Source: Desulfosporosinus fructosivorans (GTDB lineage Bacteria; Bacillota; Desulfitobacteriia; Desulfitobacteriales; Desulfitobacteriaceae). From it: a stretch of 64,000 nt of DNA. Every line of letters starts with the position of its first letter. The first letter of the stretch is position 1. Below, piece by piece: positions 17,798 through 27,222 of this stretch. The DNA lies in contig NZ_SPQQ01000007.1 of assembly GCF_004766045.1 (NCBI RefSeq), positions 241,228-305,227 of the forward strand, given 5' to 3'. Under the pieces are notes generated by a model. It did no database searches. It worked only from the letters and a program-made list of their open reading frames with translations, and was not told where the DNA came from. The position numbers and the translations under genes were made by a program.

Positions 17798-18883
17798 ATG
17801 TTGACAAAATATTGGCGAACATGGCGAGTAATCCTTGTAATACTGACACTTCTGACAAGTGTATATTTAAGTGGATGTCAAACGGTTACGCCAACCAAAG
17901 CGGTAGTATCTCCGCCGGAGACGAGTGGGTCTTCCCAAAAGCCTGAGTTAGCCAGTGACGGGAAAGATACTGAAATCCCGCCTTCTTCAGAGACGCCTCA
18001 GGAACCAACTGGTGAAAAGAAAGATGAAACCATACCTGAACAAAAGACTGAAACCGACTCTCAGCAAGAGACTGAAGCAGTACCTGAACAAAAAACTGAA
18101 ACCATCCCTGTGGTTCCCGCAGATGAAAGTGATAAGAATCCTTCCCCTACTCCCCCACCTGCTCTGCCTCAAACACCAGTTCATCCTTATTATGGCTTAG
18201 ATGGCACTCCGCCAAGTGCCCCTGGGCTGGCTATGCGTATAAGGGCTTTTAGCAAAGAGCCACAAAAAATTGCCTATTTAACGTTTGATGATGGACCCTA
18301 TCCTAACACGACGCCGCGCATCCTTAAAGTTCTTCGGGATGAAGACGTGAGAGCGACATTCTTTGTATTAGGGAAGCAAGTGGAGCGCTACCCAGAACTC
18401 TTGAAAGCCGAATATGAACAAGGGGAGGGAATAGGAAATCACAGCTATTCCCATGACTATCTTTCGATTTATCGCAGTCCAGAGACCTTTTTAGCAGAAA
18501 TAAAACAAACGGAGGACCTGATTTTTAAAGCAATCGGGACCCGTCCGCGAATTGTCCGAGCGCCCGGTGGAACTCAGGGGCATTTTCATATCAATTATTA
18601 CAACGCCCTAGATGCTGCGAATTATTTAATTTATGATTGGAATGTCAGCGCCGGAGATGCCTCAGCCCCTCTCGTATCGGCGGACCTACTTGTTCATAAT
18701 ATTGAAAGTCAAGTATCAGGTAAGTCGAGAGTTATTATCCTGATGCATGACGCTGGGGATAAGGTCACGACGGTTGATGCGCTTCCACGGATTGTTAAGT
18801 ATCTGAAACAACAAGGATACACCTTTGGGGTGATTACACCAAAGGTGGCTCCAGTACTTTTCCCAGGTGGCTTTAATAGCTGA
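17798..18883 (+). CDS. Polysaccharide deacetylase lipoprotein
   Basis: This extracellular lipoprotein of about 361 aa has lipobox LSGC, a Pro/Glu/Thr-rich linker containing repeated EQKTET units, and a C-terminal NodB deacetylase domain. Catalytic motifs are complete: TFDDGP, HSYSH with two metal histidines, RAPGG, and a final LMHDAG. It probably deacetylates peptidoglycan or another surface glycan, as spore and vegetative Pda enzymes do. The frame opens at 17702, but ATG 17798 gives a proper signal peptide. A terminator follows. Confidence 0.9.
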   Translation: MLTKYWRTWRVILVILTLLTSVYLSGCQTVTPTKAVVSPPETSGSSQKPELASDGKDTEIPPSSETPQEPTGEKKDETIPEQKTETDSQQETEAVPEQKTETIPVVPADESDKNPSPTPPPALPQTPVHPYYGLDGTPPSAPGLAMRIRAFSKEPQKIAYLTFDDGPYPNTTPRILKVLRDEDVRATFFVLGKQVERYPELLKAEYEQGEGIGNHSYSHDYLSIYRSPETFLAEIKQTEDLIFKAIGTRPRIVRAPGGTQGHFHINYYNALDAANYLIYDWNVSAGDASAPLVSADLLVHNIESQVSGKSRVIILMHDAGDKVTTVDALPRIVKYLKQQGYTFGVITPKVAPVLFPGGFNS

Positions 18884-18890
18884 ATAGAAT

Positions 18891-18927
18891 AAGGAGGCCT
18901 TAGCATTTATGCGGGGCCTCTTTCTTT
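18891..18927 (+). terminator. Terminator after the polysaccharide deacetylase
   Basis: AGGAGGCC pairs with GGCCTC after a short AT-rich loop, followed by TTTCTTTT. Confidence 0.78.
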
Positions 18928-19054
18928 TAGATCTTAATCGTTATTTTTTATTGTTAAATGCTGTATATTTTTGACTTAAAAACAAGGAGTTCCTATGTAT
19001 CAGATAGAATATTACAATTTAAGTCTATATTAGAATATATCGGAGGAAGAGGAC

Positions 19055-20317
19055 TTGGCAAGTGAAGAAGAAGTGATTAGACCCCTGACTCTATTGAAAG
19101 AGAAGGATTTTGCTCGCTTATTGACGGGACAGTTCCTTTCTGTTTTAGGGGATAAACTCCATTATGTCGCTTTAGGGGTTTTGATTTACCGACTGACAGG
19201 CAGTGCTTTAGAAGTAGGAAAGATGACGCTGGCGACATTTTTACCCTATTTGCTATTCGGACTTATCGCGGGAGCTTATGTCGATCGTTGGAACAAGAAA
19301 AAGACGATGATTACTGCCGATTTACTAAGGGCAGTTTTTGTGGGCTTAATTCCAATTTTAATTGGTTACTCCATCAACTTAATTTATTTATTAACGTTTT
19401 TCAGTACAACAGCGAACTTGTTCTTCAGCCCAGCAAAAATGGCAGTCATTCCAGCAATATTTACTAAAGAAAAAATTCTTACTGCAACTTCTTTATCAGA
19501 AACCGTGGAAAACATTACGGAAATTATGGGGTATGCTCTAGCGGGTGTGTTTATCATGTTTATCCCAATCCAAAAGATATTTTATTTCGACGCCTTGACC
19601 TTCTTGCTTTCGGCTGCCTTAATATTTTCTATGAAATTTAGCTTTGAATATCAAGACCAAGCTAAGTTGAACTTAGAGATGGAAGCCAAGTCACACATCT
19701 TTAAAGATATTCTGGAGGGATTAGACTACATAAGGAAAACGAAAATCCTAGCTCATACTCTAGTTACCTACTGTCTGGCGTTACTTGTCTTCAGTGGCTT
19801 TAATCCCCTGATCTTTGTGTATGCTCTAGATACATTGAAGACATCGAGCGTCGGACTGGGAATTCTCGAAGCGAGTTCGGCGGTTGGCATTACGGTAGGT
19901 TGTATAGCAATTAGCGTCTGGGGAAACTACATAAATAAACAAAAACTAATCCTCTGGGGATATTTTATATCTGGTCTAACAATCGGAATCCTAGGAATCT
20001 TTCCTGCATATATTTTCGCGCTTATAGGTTTTTTCATAGCAGGAGTATCTAATGCCATGTTTTTAATTCCGATCCAAAGCATTTTTCAGGAAGAAACAGC
20101 AGCTCCTATGCGAGGCAGAGTCTTCAGCGCTCGTTTTGCATCAACTCGCATTGCTTTTATGGGATCCGTTGCTTTGTTATCTTATGGTGCCACACAAATC
20201 GGAGTAGAAAAGGTTTACTTGTTATCAGGATCGACGTTACTACTTGGAACACTTTTGTTGTTCGGACTTGCTTCTGCAGATGCCAAGACTGCTTCCAAGA
20301 GCTCTGAGACAATTTGA
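19055..20317 (+). CDS. MFS transporter
   Basis: This 420-aa integral membrane protein has about twelve hydrophobic segments and the MFS motif-A-like loop AYVDRWNKKKTM between helices 2 and 3. It resembles the MFS_3/enterobactin-exporter-like group (DKLHYVALGVLIYRLTGSALEVG at the start). It probably exports a drug or metabolite; the substrate is unknown. The start is TTG at 19055 after CGGAGGAAGAGG. It is a single-gene unit that ends before a large hairpin. Confidence 0.87.
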   Translation: MASEEEVIRPLTLLKEKDFARLLTGQFLSVLGDKLHYVALGVLIYRLTGSALEVGKMTLATFLPYLLFGLIAGAYVDRWNKKKTMITADLLRAVFVGLIPILIGYSINLIYLLTFFSTTANLFFSPAKMAVIPAIFTKEKILTATSLSETVENITEIMGYALAGVFIMFIPIQKIFYFDALTFLLSAALIFSMKFSFEYQDQAKLNLEMEAKSHIFKDILEGLDYIRKTKILAHTLVTYCLALLVFSGFNPLIFVYALDTLKTSSVGLGILEASSAVGITVGCIAISVWGNYINKQKLILWGYFISGLTIGILGIFPAYIFALIGFFIAGVSNAMFLIPIQSIFQEETAAPMRGRVFSARFASTRIAFMGSVALLSYGATQIGVEKVYLLSGSTLLLGTLLLFGLASADAKTASKSSETI

Positions 20318-20384
20318 TAAAAGTTACGTCCTATGCCGCTGCACGAACTAGTAGATGAATGGTCATTGGGGGCAGTAAAAACTC

Positions 20385-20454
20385 TAGAATAACAAAGAAC
20401 AGTAACTAAACTAGGAGAAACTATCCTATTTAGTTACTGTTCTTTGTTATTCTA
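20385..20454. terminator. Very long hairpin, terminator or MITE-like
   Basis: An arm of about 32 bases starting TAGAATAACAAAGAACAG pairs with CTGTTCTTTGTTATTCTA, interrupted by one unpaired base and closed by a short GAAA-containing loop. It is much longer than an ordinary terminator and lacks a T-run. It lies between the MFS and B12/radical-SAM genes. Confidence 0.65.
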
Positions 20455-20545
20455 AAATATAATTACGACTGCTCGTGCAATCTGGCACAACAATTGCAAT
20501 AAAGAGTCTAAACCGCTATACTTAAGGCGAAGGGGGTTGTTAATT

Positions 20546-22294
20546 TTGCGTGTACTTTTGGTTGCTATTAATGCGAAATATGTTCACACAAATCTAGCCC
20601 TTCGCTATTTGCGTGGAGAGATCAACGCTATTTACCCTGACGTTCTGCTTCGGGAATTTAGCATTAACGACCGTCTTGATCGAATTGCTGGAGAGATTTA
20701 TGAAGCCAAGGCGGATGTCATTGGCTTTTCGTGTTATATCTGGAACGTTAAAGAAATTAGGGCCTTGATCAGGCAACTTCATCCTGTCTGTCCGAATGTG
20801 AAATTTGTCATTGGGGGTCCGGAAGTTTCTTTCGAGTCCGAGGAGTTTCTACTCGAGCATCCGGAGGTGGATGTCCTTGTTATAGGTGAAGGGGAAAAAA
20901 CATTTTTAGAGCTGCTCAACACGTGGGAGGGCGGGGAAGATCTCTCTCAGGTCTCAGGCATTGCTTGGAACAAGAACGGAAAAATTATCATGAATTCACC
21001 CCGACTTGAATCCTCAGATTTAAACGATCTCCCGGATCCCTATACAGAGGATGAGGACTTCACAGGCCGCCTTGTCTATTTTGAGACCACTAGAGGCTGT
21101 CCGTATAATTGTCAGTACTGCTTGTCCTCAACCTTCAAGGGGGTCCGTTTCTTAGAGCCTGAACGGTTTCGCCTCATGTTTCGTCAAATACTTAAAAAAG
21201 GTGCCACGACCATCAAGTTTGTAGATCGGACCTTTAATGCTAATAAGGCTCATGCTTTAAAGATTTTGGACATTGTAAGGGAAGAAAGCAAACTCTTTCC
21301 AGACGTTCAATCAATTCGAGTTCATTGCGAAATGGCAGGGGATCTCTTTGATGAAGAATGGATGGATTATTTCAGGGCTTATCCGCGTGGTTTAATACAG
21401 TTGGAAATCGGCGTACAGTCTACCCATAAACCGACACTTAGAATTGTTGCGCGCCCTCAAAACTTTGAGGAATGGAAAAAATACGTGCCAGTAATGAAGG
21501 CTTTAGAGATACCTCTCCATCTTGACCTGATTGTCGGGTTACCAGAGGAGAACTGGACAACTTTCCGGACTTCATTTAACGATGTATACCGAGTGAAACC
21601 GGATATGCTTCAGCTCGGATTTCTGAAAGTACTTAAAGGATCGGGACTTCGTCTGCAAAGCAATCGTTATGGCCTCGTGTATGCCCCTGATCCGCCCTAT
21701 ACTATTTTAGAAACCCCAGTATTGTCTCATGGTGAAATACTTCAACTATTACGCATGGAAGACCTACTTGATAAATATTATAACTCAGGGAAGTTTTCAC
21801 ACGCTTTGGCTGAAGTTCTAAAACTGTTTCCAACCCCGTTTGATTTTTACCATGGGTTTGCTGCGCTTTGGAACACTAATGGTTGGTTTCAGCGACAGTG
21901 GCAGGGTAAAGCCCTCTTTGACAAGTTGTGGGGATTTATTGAGGGGGTTCAGGAAGTCTCTATACGAGAGAAGATCTGTGACGCCTTGCGTTTTGATTAT
22001 TACCTTTGGGAGCGTCCCAACACCATACCAGATTATCTTCGACTCGCTGATAGTTTGGAGACTGCGTCTAAAACTACAGAGGATGAAATCCGCCGAGATG
22101 GTTATTGGGAAACACTAATTCCGGAGATTAAAAAGATGGACCGTCGTCAGTGGAATCGCAATACTGCGGTCGCCTATTTCACCTCGGATGTATTACAGGT
22201 CGAGGGACTGCCAGTGCCGTGTTGGTATCTTTTCCACTATCAACAGGGGAAGGTAAAGGCTTACCGGTATGAGGATACTAGTCAGAAAGTATAA
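20546..22294 (+). CDS. B12-binding domain radical SAM protein (DUF4080 type)
   Basis: This protein of about 582 aa has a cobalamin-binding domain at residues 1-140, then a radical SAM core with GCPYNCQYC (CX3CX2C) near residue 188, and a C-terminal region typical of DUF4080 proteins. Starting at TTG 20546 gives MRVLLVAINAKYVHTNLA, the usual family opening, and good spacing to GAAGGGGG. B12-dependent radical SAM enzymes often methylate unreactive carbons, but this family has no established substrate. The N-terminal domain lacks the classical DxHxxG motif, so cobalamin binding would be base-off without that histidine. Confidence 0.88.
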   Translation: MRVLLVAINAKYVHTNLALRYLRGEINAIYPDVLLREFSINDRLDRIAGEIYEAKADVIGFSCYIWNVKEIRALIRQLHPVCPNVKFVIGGPEVSFESEEFLLEHPEVDVLVIGEGEKTFLELLNTWEGGEDLSQVSGIAWNKNGKIIMNSPRLESSDLNDLPDPYTEDEDFTGRLVYFETTRGCPYNCQYCLSSTFKGVRFLEPERFRLMFRQILKKGATTIKFVDRTFNANKAHALKILDIVREESKLFPDVQSIRVHCEMAGDLFDEEWMDYFRAYPRGLIQLEIGVQSTHKPTLRIVARPQNFEEWKKYVPVMKALEIPLHLDLIVGLPEENWTTFRTSFNDVYRVKPDMLQLGFLKVLKGSGLRLQSNRYGLVYAPDPPYTILETPVLSHGEILQLLRMEDLLDKYYNSGKFSHALAEVLKLFPTPFDFYHGFAALWNTNGWFQRQWQGKALFDKLWGFIEGVQEVSIREKICDALRFDYYLWERPNTIPDYLRLADSLETASKTTEDEIRRDGYWETLIPEIKKMDRRQWNRNTAVAYFTSDVLQVEGLPVPCWYLFHYQQGKVKAYRYEDTSQKV

Positions 22295-22538
22295 ACTTAC
22301 GTTTATTTTTCTGGAAGGGCCTTCTAGCCATCACGCGCCCAAACCATCTTTGGCGGTGTACTAACCTCAAACGCCCTGTTTGTCATGGCAAGGTAGACTT
22401 TTAACATCCTTGGCCTACTACGCATCAGTACAACTAAGGCGACAACCCAGGACTTGTCTAGTGTGGAATGCGCCATGGATGGCAGTGGCATTCGACTGGC
22501 CGCCAGCCAATTCTTCTTTATGATTGGAGTGCAGAGCA

Positions 22539-23729
22539 ATGACGTCTCAATCTTTCTTGCGTAAAAACATCATCATTTGGGGGTGTATCTTCGCCTTATT
22601 CCTAGTTGTCACTGGGTGCACGAGAGCACCCCAGACTGGACAACCAGGTGGACCCGCCCCTGCGGTGGTAGATATCTGGCATTCCTTACAAGGGGCAGAA
22701 GAAGATGCCTTACAGAGACAGATTCAAACGATCATGAAGACCTACCCAGAGGCGATTATTAAACTCAGATATGTGCCAGAACAAAACTTTGTGGCTTTTT
22801 CTTACCAGGCGCAAGCAGGTGGGGAAGGCCCCGAGATTTTTATTGCTTCAAGAGAGATTATCCGCCAACTTTATGAACAGGGTACGCTGGCCAAAACTGC
22901 GTATATCGATCAAGATGCATTCCCAGCCACCCTATCTGCTTTTCAATTTGGGGGTGTGGGATATGCTTCACCTTGGTTGACAGATATTCCTTTACTCTAT
23001 TTCCGTACGGATACGGCAAGTGTTCCGGTCAATTTGGGCGACCTTTTCTCTAAAGGGGGAGTTTCCATTGTCAAGCCAGATACTGCCACACTTTCAACAT
23101 GGTGGAATGGGCAAGGCGGACGGTTGCTAGATGCAAGCAAGCCAGTCATGGATGATCCCAGTAATATCGCATTTCTTAAACAGCTCTTAGCCTGGCGAGG
23201 GGCCGAAAGCCTTCGTATTGATCCCTCTGCGCTCAATACCTTTGCGGCCGGAACAACACCCTTCATGATCGCTGGGGCCAGTCAGGCCAAATTCTTAACC
23301 CAACAAAATGTACCTTGGGGTTCCATGCCACTGGCCGAATTAGTTGGTGGGCAAGGACAAACACTTTTAGGCCCAACACTAGGGATTGCGAATTCCGCCG
23401 TTAAAACGAATGAAGCTATGATGCCTGTGATTCAGCTCGTTGAAAAGGCCCTGCTGACACCGGAAGTGGAAGAGGTAATGCTGCAAGCGGGACAACTTCT
23501 TCCAGCTAATAAGGGCTACTATCTACGCCCAGAAGCTCTGAAAGGCGTCTTTCCACAAGCAAATATTGCCCTTGCTAAGGCTTGGTCTCTAGACTCAATG
23601 GCCCCAGAGTGGAAGCTGATTCCCCTTCAAGATACGGCATGGAGCAATGTAGTTGTAGGCAATTTTACTCCAGAGGATGCCCTAGCTGGTGCGCAAGGAG
23701 AAGCAATCAAAGCCTTAGCACCCAAGTGA
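22539..23729 (+). CDS. Extracellular solute-binding lipoprotein (MalE-like)
   Basis: This is a lipoprotein of about 396 aa with a signal peptide ending in lipobox VVTGC. The body resembles family-1 solute-binding proteins for oligosaccharides (VDIWHSLQGAEEDALQRQI near the start). No permease or ATPase genes are next to it, so its transporter is elsewhere or it is an orphan. ATG 22539 is preferred over the upstream TTG at 22524 because GGAG falls between them. The 244 bp upstream hold no recognisable gene. Confidence 0.83.
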   Translation: MTSQSFLRKNIIIWGCIFALFLVVTGCTRAPQTGQPGGPAPAVVDIWHSLQGAEEDALQRQIQTIMKTYPEAIIKLRYVPEQNFVAFSYQAQAGGEGPEIFIASREIIRQLYEQGTLAKTAYIDQDAFPATLSAFQFGGVGYASPWLTDIPLLYFRTDTASVPVNLGDLFSKGGVSIVKPDTATLSTWWNGQGGRLLDASKPVMDDPSNIAFLKQLLAWRGAESLRIDPSALNTFAAGTTPFMIAGASQAKFLTQQNVPWGSMPLAELVGGQGQTLLGPTLGIANSAVKTNEAMMPVIQLVEKALLTPEVEEVMLQAGQLLPANKGYYLRPEALKGVFPQANIALAKAWSLDSMAPEWKLIPLQDTAWSNVVVGNFTPEDALAGAQGEAIKALAPK

Positions 23730-23763
23730 CAAACTTGATCTAAATAAGAGGAGGGATGAAAGA

Positions 23764-24687
23764 ATGGAGATAGAAGAAGTTAAACCGGTGGGGCTAGACA
23801 AAAAAGGAGTAGAGCTAATTGTCATCACGGGCTTATCGGGCGCTGGGAGGACCCAGGCCATGCAAAGTCTTGAAGACCAAGGATTTTTCTGTGTCGACAA
23901 TTTACCGCCTAGCTTTCTTGTGAAATTCGCGGAACTATGTGCTCAGTCCAGGGGGAAAGTCTCTAAAGCTGCCATTGTTTGCGATTTGCGTGGTGGAGAG
24001 TTTTTTGAATCACTCAGTGAAGCCTTAGGAAATTTAGAGAAAGAAGGCTTTCATCTTGAAGTCCTCTTTCTAGACGCATCGGATGAAACGTTAATCCGCC
24101 GTTATAAAGAATCTCGACGACGGCACCCGCTTTCACCTCATGGTCGCGTTTTAGATGGAATTCAAGCAGAACGCCAGCAACTTGAGGAGTTAAGAATCCG
24201 GGCTGACAATATTATAGATACGTCTAACTTGTCCTCCCAAGAACTCCGTTGCAAAGTAGCAGAGCTGTTTTGTAAAGCGCAGGGACTGGGCCAAATGGCC
24301 GTTTCAGTGATCTCCTTTGGCTTCAAATATGGGAGTCCGATGGACGCCGACCTTGTCATGGATGTTCGTTTTCTACCGAATCCATTTTACATTCAAGAGT
24401 TACGTCCGCTTACCGGTGAACACGCGTTGGTTCAGGACTATGTCTTTGGAAATCCAATGGCCCAAGAGTTTATGGAGAAATACTTGGCCTTACTGGAATT
24501 CATTCTGCCCAATTACGTTCAAGAAGGAAAAAACCACTTGGTCATTGGGATTGGCTGTACGGGCGGCCAACATCGCTCGGTAGCTATCGCCGAACGAGTG
24601 GGGCAATTTTTAAAGGATCGCAATTATGACGTAAAGGTAAAACATCGCGACGCTGCTAAAAATCAAAAGGGTGGAACAGCGAGATGA
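23764..24687 (+). CDS. rapZ: RapZ/YvcJ nucleotide-binding protein
   Basis: This 307-aa P-loop protein is of the RapZ/YvcJ family, which in E. coli guides decay of the GlmZ small RNA and in Bacillus affects competence. The N-terminal site reads GLSGAGRT: the usual Walker-A lysine is arginine, a variant also seen in some actinobacterial homologues. The family stretch DQGFFCVDNLPPSFL follows. The C-terminal domain has the conserved GIGCTGGQHRSVAIAE. ATG follows AGGAGGG. The ATGA overlap with yvcK shows tight coupling. Confidence 0.95.
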   Translation: MEIEEVKPVGLDKKGVELIVITGLSGAGRTQAMQSLEDQGFFCVDNLPPSFLVKFAELCAQSRGKVSKAAIVCDLRGGEFFESLSEALGNLEKEGFHLEVLFLDASDETLIRRYKESRRRHPLSPHGRVLDGIQAERQQLEELRIRADNIIDTSNLSSQELRCKVAELFCKAQGLGQMAVSVISFGFKYGSPMDADLVMDVRFLPNPFYIQELRPLTGEHALVQDYVFGNPMAQEFMEKYLALLEFILPNYVQEGKNHLVIGIGCTGGQHRSVAIAERVGQFLKDRNYDVKVKHRDAAKNQKGGTAR

Positions 24688-26057
24688 AGTCTAAAAAGCA
24701 TGAAGGGCTTTTACGATATTTGAAATGGCTCTACCCTAACCTGAATGTAAAAAGGTGGTTTCTTCTAGCCGTCTTTGGAATTTTTCTTTTTGCAACGGGA
24801 TTTTCTGTTATGAATGATGGAGTAGCAATCGGATACGCGGAGTTACAGCTTCGGGAATTAATTTACCGGGTGACTGGAAGTACACAGCACATTGCCATAC
24901 CAACGGGTGCAGTTATCAGCGTCTTGGGAATTGCTGCAATTATCATAGGGTTTAAACGCATGCTATACTCCATTATTTCCTCAGTACTCCCAGACAACGA
25001 AGGAAGAATAGTAGATGTGATTTACACTCGCAATCATTTGCTCAGAGGGCCAAAGATTGTCGTGGTTGGTGGGGGCACTGGACTTTCATCTCTCCTGCGC
25101 GGTCTTAAACAATACACTTGTAATCTCACCGCCATTGTAACGGTTTCCGATGATGGTGGCAGTTCGGGGAAATTACGTGATGAACTGGGTATACAACCAC
25201 CAGGAGATGTTCGGAACTGTTTAGTGGCTTTAGCCGATACAGAGGACATTATGGAAACACTCTTCTCTTACCGTTTTGAAAGCGGAGCACTTAAGGGGCA
25301 TAGCTTGGGAAACTTGCTTCTGGCAGGCCTGACTGATACCTTTGGGGATTTTCAAAAAGGCATCGAACAGGTCAGTAAAGTGTTTGCTATCCGTGGTAAG
25401 GTGTTTCCCTCCACCTTGGATCAGGTTGTCTTGATTGCGGACTTGGAGGATGGAAAGCGTGTCGAGGGAGAAACTTCGGTTCGGGTAACCGAAGGAAAGA
25501 TTCATCGAGTTTACCTTGAACCCAGCGATTGTCAGCCAGTACCTGAAGCCTTGCAAGCTCTTGAAGAGGCAGATCTTATTGTTCTTGGTCCCGGAAGCCT
25601 CTATACTAGTGTTTTGCCGAATCTGTTGGTGGTAGGTCTCAGAGAAAAAATCCGAGAAGTAAAGGCTCCTTGTGTATATGTATGTAATGTTATGACGGAA
25701 AAGGGTGAGACGGACGGTTACCGGGTGTCTGACCACCTAAAAGCAGTTCTAGATCATTGCGGTCCAGGTTTTGTGGATGCAGTCCTTGCCACCAAGGGGA
25801 AAATTGATGCACCGCTTTTAAAACGGTACATAGCTGAAGAAGCTGTTCCAGTTATTACTGACCCCAAAGAGGTTGAGCAACTGGGTGCCAAGTATTATGA
25901 GGCTAATCTAGTCCAAGCTGGCAATGTCGTTCGCCACGATCCGGACCGCTTGGCCAAGGAACTAATTCGTTTGCTATTTCGTTTAAAACCGATGGGAGAG
26001 CGCATTGCCTTAGTCGATTCTTACTTGCTCACTCGAAAGTTAGGCAAAGATTCGTAG
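24684..26057 (+). CDS. YvcK/GlmR-type regulator (CofD-like) with membrane anchor
   Basis: This is a 457-aa member of the CofD-like YvcK/GlmR family, which in Bacillus and mycobacteria controls flux to UDP-GlcNAc and cell wall synthesis. The core motif VVVGGGTGLSSLLRGLK and TVSDDGGSSGKLRDE are intact. Before it, residues 1-105 contain two hydrophobic segments, so this version is membrane-anchored, as in several clostridial homologues. It overlaps rapZ by four bases. Family members bind UDP-sugars at the dinucleotide-like fold. Confidence 0.93.
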   Translation: MKSKKHEGLLRYLKWLYPNLNVKRWFLLAVFGIFLFATGFSVMNDGVAIGYAELQLRELIYRVTGSTQHIAIPTGAVISVLGIAAIIIGFKRMLYSIISSVLPDNEGRIVDVIYTRNHLLRGPKIVVVGGGTGLSSLLRGLKQYTCNLTAIVTVSDDGGSSGKLRDELGIQPPGDVRNCLVALADTEDIMETLFSYRFESGALKGHSLGNLLLAGLTDTFGDFQKGIEQVSKVFAIRGKVFPSTLDQVVLIADLEDGKRVEGETSVRVTEGKIHRVYLEPSDCQPVPEALQALEEADLIVLGPGSLYTSVLPNLLVVGLREKIREVKAPCVYVCNVMTEKGETDGYRVSDHLKAVLDHCGPGFVDAVLATKGKIDAPLLKRYIAEEAVPVITDPKEVEQLGAKYYEANLVQAGNVVRHDPDRLAKELIRLLFRLKPMGERIALVDSYLLTRKLGKDS

Positions 26058-26152
26058 GAATGTGCGAAGCACGAGGAAAGAAACGAGAAGCATGATTTGC
26101 GTTATTCATACCTCGCGCATGCCTCGAGCATCGATAGAAGGGGGGGGCCGGA

Positions 26153-27100
26153 TTGTCCTTTAGTGCTGACACCAAAGAAGAACTTGCGCGCTTAGGCGGT
26201 CAGAAATCATGTTGTGAGTTATCGGAACTGGCGGCGTTAGTCCGCATGGATGGAACCCTCCAAATTAGTGCTCATCAACAGTACACGCTGAATGTGACGA
26301 CCGAGAGTGCTCCAGTGGCACGTAAGATTTTTCGCTTGGCTAAGGACGTGCTCAAGCGTCCAGTGGATATTGTGGTCAGGCGCAAGCTTAGGCTCCGAAA
26401 AAATAATTCCTACATGGTTAGAATCTACCTTCGCGGACTGGAAGACTTAAAAAACCTTGGTCTGGTTGATGAAGAAGGACAAATTCTTCATGAAATTGCT
26501 CCGAGTCTGATTAAAAAGCGCTGTGATCAAAAAGCATATTTACGAGGGGCCTTTTTGGCTGGAGGCTCAATTAATAATCCAGAAGGAACTTATCACCTGG
26601 AAATTGTCAGTAATGATGAGCAACATGCCGATGCGTTATGTCAGTTGGTCAATCGTTTTAAATTAGGTGCTAAAGTTAGTAGACGAAAGAACTGGTATGT
26701 GGTCTATATCAAAGAGAGTGAACATATTGTTGAGTTCATTGGCTTTATTGGAGCACATCATGCCTTGCTGGAATTTGAAAACGTTCGCGTGCTTAAAGAT
26801 GTAAGGAACCAAGTCAATCGCCTAGTAAATTGTGAGACCGCCAATCTTGATAAAGTTGTGGATGCGGCAGTGCGTCAGATGGAAAACATCCAACTAATTG
26901 TCGATACAATGGGCTTACAGTCGTTACCACCCAACCTACGAGATATGGCGGAGCTTCGACTGGAGTATTCTGATGCCAGCCTAAAAGAACTTGGAGAAAT
27001 GCTGCGGCCAAAAGTTGGTAAATCTGGCGTCAATCACCGAATGAGAAAAATCGATGAATTGGCTGAACGGATTCGAAGCCAAAAAGCGGGAAATATATAG
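26153..27100 (+). CDS. whiA: WhiA family DNA-binding protein
   Basis: This 315-aa protein has LAGLIDADG-homing-endonuclease-like N-terminal domains without nuclease activity and a C-terminal helix-turn-helix (LKELGEMLRPKVGKSGVNHRM). In actinobacteria WhiA controls sporulation; in Bacillus it affects division and chromosome segregation. The opening SFSADTKEELARL and the stretch YLRGAFLAGGSINNPE are typical. The start is TTG at 26153 after AAGGGGGGG. It completes the conserved rapZ-yvcK-whiA cluster. Confidence 0.96.
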   Translation: MSFSADTKEELARLGGQKSCCELSELAALVRMDGTLQISAHQQYTLNVTTESAPVARKIFRLAKDVLKRPVDIVVRRKLRLRKNNSYMVRIYLRGLEDLKNLGLVDEEGQILHEIAPSLIKKRCDQKAYLRGAFLAGGSINNPEGTYHLEIVSNDEQHADALCQLVNRFKLGAKVSRRKNWYVVYIKESEHIVEFIGFIGAHHALLEFENVRVLKDVRNQVNRLVNCETANLDKVVDAAVRQMENIQLIVDTMGLQSLPPNLRDMAELRLEYSDASLKELGEMLRPKVGKSGVNHRMRKIDELAERIRSQKAGNI

Positions 27101-27222
27101 ACTAGGGACCAATCGTGGTTAAGGTTGGATAATTCATGGTTAGGATAGTGGTATTTCAGGTAGGGGTATTCAACATTAACCTACAGGATACGGATCAAAC
27201 CGAGAATTTGGAGGGGAAAAAA

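Noticed and set aside
23764..24687. RapZ with a defective nucleotide site (Lys to Arg in Walker A)
   Set aside because: The same substitution occurs in other family members, so loss of function cannot be claimed.
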